Below, one piece after another: positions 58,849 through 64,000 of a stretch of 64,000 bases of DNA (position 1 is the first letter of the stretch; every line of letters begins with the position of its first letter). A program made the translations under genes and the position numbers. A model generated the notes under the pieces. It saw only the letters and a list, made by a program, of their open reading frames with translations. It ran no database searches and was not told the DNA's origin. Source of the stretch: Dipylidium caninum (lineage: Eukaryota; Platyhelminthes; Cestoda; Cyclophyllidea; Dipylidiidae); assembly GCA_017562135.1 (NCBI GenBank), contig QEYB01000841.1, positions 682,001-746,000 on the forward strand. The letters are read 5' to 3'.

Positions 58849-61800
58849 AATGATCAAGTTCGGTCGTCTTCTCAGCGCCTGCTGGACGATCCCCTCTTGG
58901 CGAACTTCACAATGGCACCGATCCAAGGACCTTACTAAACCATTTAATCGGTAGTAGCGACGGGCGGGGGGACAATTCCAAGCCCCGATCCCTGTCGTGA
59001 CGGTGATTGACCAGTTTACCCAGCCCTCTCAGGCCAAAAGGTCTCACTCGCTGGCACCGTCAATGTAGCGCGCGTGCGGCCCCGGACATCTAAGGGCATC
59101 ACAGACCTGTTATTGCTCTATTTCGTGCTGCTTTTCCCGCTAGTGCTCGAAAGATTTTTTTTACAATGTTCCTTACGAACACGTCATAATTCGGCCGACT
59201 TCTTAGGGAATGTTACTGCTCTCACCTGCCCATTAAAATTCTCATTAATCAAGTTTTTGCCACCTAACCTGCTCAATCTTCTCTTTATTCCCAACTTTTC
59301 ATCCTGATGTCTTAGAGGCCAAAATTTTTGCATTCATTAGTACATTACAGTGCATAATGTTTTACACCAATTGGCGAATCAATGGAAACTTGGTAAACCA
59401 AACTATAATTCTGGTCAGAGTGATCAGAGTGAACTGGAGACATCCTTACTTTTACTACCCTTTGTGAAAATTCGTGTCTTTTCCACTTTCCATGCCTTAC
59501 AATCCCTCATGCTTGCTTATTTATCTGCCTGTCATAATTCCTCAGGCAGTTCTGTTAATCAACTCCATTTTTTGACTGGATTATATTCACATCAAGACGA
59601 ATTTCAACTTACCGTAAGGAATACCACCTCCTGTATTTTTGATTGCCTTCTCTCCATGAAGAAATCCCTAGCAACGATAAGGCCTCATTCGTTTTATCAT
59701 TTCATCTGCCAACCGACAAAATAACTTTTGTCTTCGATTCAATTTATCTCGACTTTCCTCAGTCGACTACATCTCCACCGTTTGGTTGCGTGACCGTTGA
59801 CGGGTTAGAAAGGCTTCACACTGATTGCGGCCACTTTGACAGTACATATTTGAGCACTTAGTGGTTTGAGTTCCCACTATTACACCGAGTTCACGGCTCC
59901 AACGGGAATTCCAAATGACAATTGTATTTTTAGTGGCCACAAAGGTGATTAACCTTCTTTTCCGCATTGCATGGCTTCGGATCCACCTTTATCTCCACTA
60001 GTCTTTATTACTTTTAAGGATTTAGTAAAAGTGAATTCACCTCGACCAGTCGCCGCCGTGTGCCGTCCCGCATGGAGGCAATTTGAAGTATTTTCCCCAA
60101 TGCAATGCGTTCACTTATCTCACTTTTAATCATTGCAACAGTCGAACACTACACTCCTACTTTGTTTTTGTATGAGGCGACTTGAACATGTTCACGAATC
60201 AAACACTTTGTTTACCTTTTTAAAATCATCCTCTTAACAGGCTACTTCATTATAACCAGTTAGAGGCGGTACGAAAGCCGGTAGTAGTGTCAGTTTGCCG
60301 ACCCTCTGGTCAAAACTCCTTCCGTGAAGAGATGAAGGAGAAATTTAATTCCACCGGTTTCCAAATTTACATGATACACCTGATAAAATTGGCTGTTTTG
60401 TTAAATAAATAAAATTTCCTTTTGTGAATATGTTAACGGACGGGAAAGAGACGATTTCCAGAGTAAAGCCATTATAATGTGGACATGGTATGCAGGTCCA
60501 TGGTTGGAGTGGTGCTGGAGGACGGCGAAACCGGACATGTGGAATTCGATAGCCGAGGGGATCGTGTCGGCTCCCCCTACGACATTGTCAATGTCCAACC
60601 TCAACGCGAATGTGGGGAAAATCCGAGGCTCTGCAAACCCGTCATCAATGCAGTTGGCAAGTACGGACTTGTCCAGGTTGGCTACTAACCTCGCACTAGT
60701 AACTACTCTAACTTGTCCACACACGGTCGTAAGTTCAACTAGGATATATCACATTTACCCAACTATTCATTTAGTATTTTTTTTTCTTGAATTCCACTTG
60801 TCCTCACACATTACACTGGCACTTGGTTAATTAGTATTCCTCTTAAATGAGACAGTGTTTCATGGATTTCGGTTTTAATGAAATGTTTTAAGGCCAGGAT
60901 ACTTTTATGTAGCATAGACATGCTATCACAATATTCAATTCGTCGTAGAGTTTTTTTTTCTGCTCCTCATGATCAAATGTGTCTCAAGAAGGGCCTCCTT
61001 TTTGAACTGTATATGTTCCAACTGCATCAAAATGGGCAAATTGCATTGCTTGGAGTAATAGACGACAAAAACTATCTCTGAGCAAAAGCGGAGAACGTGG
61101 GAAGTGTTTCAAAATTCATTTTTTTTGGACTTTCACCTTCATATATGTTCTGGCCTGTGCTGTTTCTCACTAGTTACTTTTAACTTTGAATTACCCAAAT
61201 CTCAGTGGCTTTGTCCTCTTGGCATTCGTGCATAGCTGATCATTTGTTGCAGCGGGGTCACCATCTCAACTCTCAGTGAGTGGACATAAAAGTAACACTG
61301 GCGTTTTGATCAATGTAGACAAGCAAAAGACCCAGACTATCACGCCTATCAATTGATACAGCACGCATCTACTGGCCGGGTAATTACAAGCGGACAAGGA
61401 CGACGGAGGTCTGTGTGAAGAAGCATCCTCGCACGAATACATGCCTGGAACGCGGCACACGATTTCTTCCACCTCCGAGTTTTAAGAAGAAAACCCACTT
61501 AAAGGTGTGTCAACATGAGTTTCAACTAAGTGTATTTTATAAAGTGAGCCAGTTTTTCATCCTAGACTCTCAAAATTGGGTTTGTTTTCAAATAGAGCAG
61601 ACTGTAATTCGTTGGGAGGGCTCTCTTAACCACGGGAAAGAGTTTTGGGTCTGAAAGTGTAAATATATTGCTAACAAAATACCGGGCAACGCTTGTGTGT
61701 TTCTTGTCACGTCTCACGTCTCCAATTCTTCCGTCTAAATTCGTACTCTGCACCCTTAGGCCTTAGTTTTAAATCCGTTTTCCTTTTTTCCTTGAATCCT

Positions 61801-62592
61801 GCTCTAACACACACACAATGGCCGATTTTTAGTCCTCACCTGTCCACCCCTTTCTTGTCCGTGCTTGAGAAAACTTTACCTTTTTTAACATGAATTTTGG
61901 CCCACTGATAGGTGGTTTGAAAAGTGTTGATTTAAAAAAAAAGGGGGCAGTACTTGTTAGAATATTTTCACACACCCCTTTGTCGAAATGCTCCGGACTT
62001 TATGCCACAGGCGTCGTAGAATCGCCTGTGAGTATTTTGCTTATTCGAGTGTGCAAATTATCGAGCTTACTTATGTCATTTACATAATGTCATCATTAAC
62101 ACTAAAAGTTGCTTTTGGTGGTACCAATTGCGGGCAGTTTATAGCACCATTTTATGCAGTTCTCCGACTCGACATTAAGAATGCCTTAATCTCCACCATC
62201 TACCGGTATTTCGGAGTTTGATGTACACCAACTCTTGCACTTAGTACCAGGTATAAAAAGGGCAGCCAAGTGCTTTACGAAAAAACCGCACACGGTAATA
62301 AATTTATGGGCAATTTTAACTTTTTATAAATCACTGTTGTAGACAGACAGGCGACCTGAGCAATTAATAGTTCAATTTGTCCGGTCCGAGGACTACTGTG
62401 CTAAAACCCTTTTTTATCAATAATATCGATTGAATGGGTCGTGATTGCAACTCTCTCTCCAGGTGGTAACCATTCAGAGCACGCCTTTTGTCGACCACGT
62501 GCTCAAACCCCCGGGTGGGCGTTGCAACACCAGTGAGCGTGTGGAGGACCTCGAGGCCCAGGTGGAGTGCACTCACACAAACGCCACCACCG
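53194..62592 (+). CDS. GRIN1: NMDA-type glutamate receptor subunit 1, 5' part (runs off window)
   Basis: GluN1 is the obligatory, glycine-binding subunit of NMDA receptor channels. Exons: 53194-53469, 53648-54028, 56752-56983, 57440-57659, 60496-60676, 61253-61275, 61336-61504 and 62463-62592 (537 complete codons so far; all phases fit). A hydrophobic signal peptide (MILLLTFISLSNG) follows the start; a Met at residue 16 is an alternative start. The amino-terminal LIVBP-like domain matches GluN1 at ILASNALKASKQLC, VVVSNPPT, FLRTVPPFS, DDAARVA and GHVEFDSRGDR. Cys106 (KQLC) and Cys343 (KNCNQ) fit the family's conserved disulfide. IYWPGN then VVTIQSTPFV matches the IIWPGG and IVTIHQEPFV start of ligand-binding segment S1, with its first Cys pair in GRCNTS and VECTHT. 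The membrane segments and pore lie beyond the window. The last donor is ACCG|GTGCGT. The 23-nt exon is the least certain piece. Confidence 0.9.
54029..56751 (+). other. GRIN1 intron 2, no gene recognised
   Basis: A 2.7-kb AT-rich intron. Alternative donors at 54016|54017 and 54028|54029 are both in phase 0 and could give two N-terminal-domain variants differing by four residues. Confidence 0.6.
58620..58790 (-). other. Probable ITS1 sequence attached to the 18S fragment
   Basis: Read on the minus strand, this follows directly after the 3' end of the 18S fragment, where ITS1 lies in an rDNA unit. It is more GC-rich than the surrounding intron, and its base composition changes near 58620. ITS1 is too variable to confirm without a database. 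Confidence 0.5.
58791..59133 (-). pseudogene. 18S rRNA 3'-end fragment, internally deleted
   Basis: On the plus strand, TAATGATCCTTCCGCAGGTT (58791-58810) followed by CACCTACGGAAACCTTGTTA is the complement of the universal eukaryotic 18S 3' end. Further matches are CGGTAGTAGCGACGGGCGG (58951-58969), GCAAGCCCCGATCC-like sequence (58979-58992) and CCCCGGACATCTAAGGGCAT (59080-59099) up to ACAGACCTGTTATTGCTC. Compared with the recalled 18S sequence, roughly 60-70 nt between GGGCGG and the ACAATT-CAAGCCCCG block are missing. The helix region at 58993-59070 is scrambled. It is a nonfunctional rDNA copy in a protein-gene intron, antisense to the host gene. Confidence 0.9.
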
Positions 62593-64000
62593 GTGCGTGT
62601 ACACGTCCTCCTCGCATGTTGATGTCATTTTATACTGTTATGGCATTCTCTCCGCCCGTCACCCTTCCCCCCCTCCACCCCCTTCATGTGGTGCATATCT
62701 TGAATGGGGTGTCTAAAACCTGCCATGACTATAGAATGACGTAGATACGAGGACCCGCGACTCGAAGCTGAGGGGGGCACATGTGATTCTGCTGCTGAAA
62801 ACGGTTTTATTTGTTACTCAATGCTTTTATAATCTAACCATGAACAGAAACAAAAATTTGATAAAGCGTTTCCACTGAAAAATCTTGTACTCATGCAGTA
62901 GTATTTACGATTTGATGATTTAACGGCTTCGATTTGGTACCCCTTTTTCGGATTCCTATTTTTGGGGACGAGTCGTAAGGTCAAAAATTATGTGATGTGG
63001 CGGCTATTCTATTTAAAAGATCAGTCCATTATGTATGTGATTTCTTTGTCTTTTATCCCTAGGTGAGTGTTTTTATGATAACAACTTTGTTGTCCTACCC
63101 TCATGTCAAAAATGTCACACGTGGAACTTTATGCCTTTACCCCATTAGGAAAAAAATTCCATCATTAGACACTTTCCTCTAAGGCATCCTTTTTTCAGCA
63201 TTACAAAATAAAGAACCTTGTAAACTCGTGGGAGAACTAACAATTTTCGCTTGGTCTCCGAATGGAACCATTTATAATGTACAAGTTGTAATTCCGAAAA
63301 TCTTCAATAATTTAAACGCTTTTCCAGAAAACCTGCATACCTTACCAATTTATTTATTCAGATGGGCCTGGTGGATCTGCATTTCCACTAACTTTTGAGT
63401 CCTAACAAGTTTTAGCCATCTTAATGAGGTTTTGCTATCTCTCATAAAGATGAGCAAAGTGCCGGAGCGTATTTTGATAGGGTTAGTTTGTCAAAACATT
63501 CCAACGCTAATCCACAGTGACCGAATAGAAGTATTGCCATCCTCTTCCCCGTTTTCTTTTACCTTTCTGCTCAGCTTTAAGCCATCAACTCTGTTCCACT
63601 TCTTGACTATTCTCCATCAAAAGTGGAAAATTTGTCCTCAAAAACCCTCACAAATCTCACAGCAGGTTTGTGTCATTCCGTCAAAGCATTGTTTTAATAT
63701 AAGTCTTAATGAAATGGGATTTTGGGTTATGGAATGGGATATTTTTTAATCATTAACTACGAGCGCATACAAAATTCATTACAACCCTGCTTAATTATTC
63801 GCTGTAGTGTCTACATATCAGTTTCAATAGAATCTCCTACCTATTGCACAAATACTGATTGAGGAATCTGAACAGGAGGGAGTTTCACTCTCCGAATTTC
63901 CCTTTAATTTGTATTTATCGACACTAGTTGCCAAAAGATTCACTGCAGTGACCGTCACTCCTCAACTTTCAGTAAAACTTTATTTGCCTCGCTGCGCCTC
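62593..64000 (+). other. GRIN1 intron 8 up to the window edge
   Basis: The next expected block, a Cys-Cys-Tyr-Gly-Phe-Cys-like stretch of S1, is not found before the window ends. The frames here are chance frames. Confidence 0.6.

Larger units (their letters stand above)
57660..60495 (+). other. GRIN1 intron 4, host of rDNA fragment
   Basis: A 2.8-kb intron between donor TTT|GTGAGT and acceptor ATGCAG. Its middle holds an antisense fragment of ribosomal DNA. The rest shows no coding block. Confidence 0.7.

Noticed and set aside
58649..58938. Plus-strand open frames of 66 and 93 codons
   Set aside because: They are readings of the antisense of 18S/ITS1 rDNA, not protein genes.
1..64000. CRISPR arrays, operons, prokaryotic defence or prophage systems
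   Set aside because: The window is clearly an intron-rich animal genome. No regularly spaced repeats or operon-like gene packing are present.

Overview
The window is eukaryotic and most likely from a flatworm, probably a tapeworm with a large genome. The evidence is spliced genes with GT/AG introns, a mixture of very short introns (31, 33, 60, 68 and 70 nt) and multi-kilobase introns, AT-rich intronic sequence, degenerate mariner elements and low gene density. The taxonomic placement is inference. Most long open frames are chance frames in introns. The real genes were assembled by splicing conserved protein blocks with matching intron phases.

Layout: (1) 1-13.4 kb, minus strand: a secreted or surface immunoglobulin-superfamily gene whose signal-peptide exon lies near 11.6-12.0 kb and whose next exons lie about 5.8 kb away near 5.1-5.8 kb. 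To its left are a dead mariner copy (2.18-3.35 kb) and a tandem duplication (3.36-3.88 kb). (2) 13.4-23.5 kb, plus strand: a complete nine-exon DGAT1, coding 568 aa, with a long acidic insert. (3) 27.0-39.4 kb, plus strand: CUL5 from near its N-terminus to the stop codon. Two more mariner relics sit in its introns, and its frame appears broken by one base at two places, both in or beside G runs. (4) 43.6-52.05 kb, plus strand: four exons encoding the Ser/Thr-rich region and C-terminal leucine zipper of a myosin phosphatase targeting subunit (PPP1R12 family). No ankyrin repeats are visible upstream. (5) 53.2 kb to the right edge, plus strand: the N-terminal domain and the start of the ligand-binding domain of an NMDA receptor GluN1-type subunit, which runs off the window. 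One of its introns carries an antisense, internally deleted piece of the 18S rRNA 3' end with probable ITS1 attached.

The genes do not form a pathway. DGAT1 makes triacylglycerol in the ER, CUL5 is a ubiquitin-ligase scaffold, PPP1R12 targets PP1 to myosin, and GluN1 is a glutamate-gated channel subunit. The Ig gene and DGAT1 are head to head with about 1.5 kb between their starts. I did not find a new molecular system. The points most worth a second look are the rDNA insertion, the two CUL5 frame breaks, the DGAT1 acidic insert, the ankyrin-less PPP1R12 locus and the three related mariner relics.
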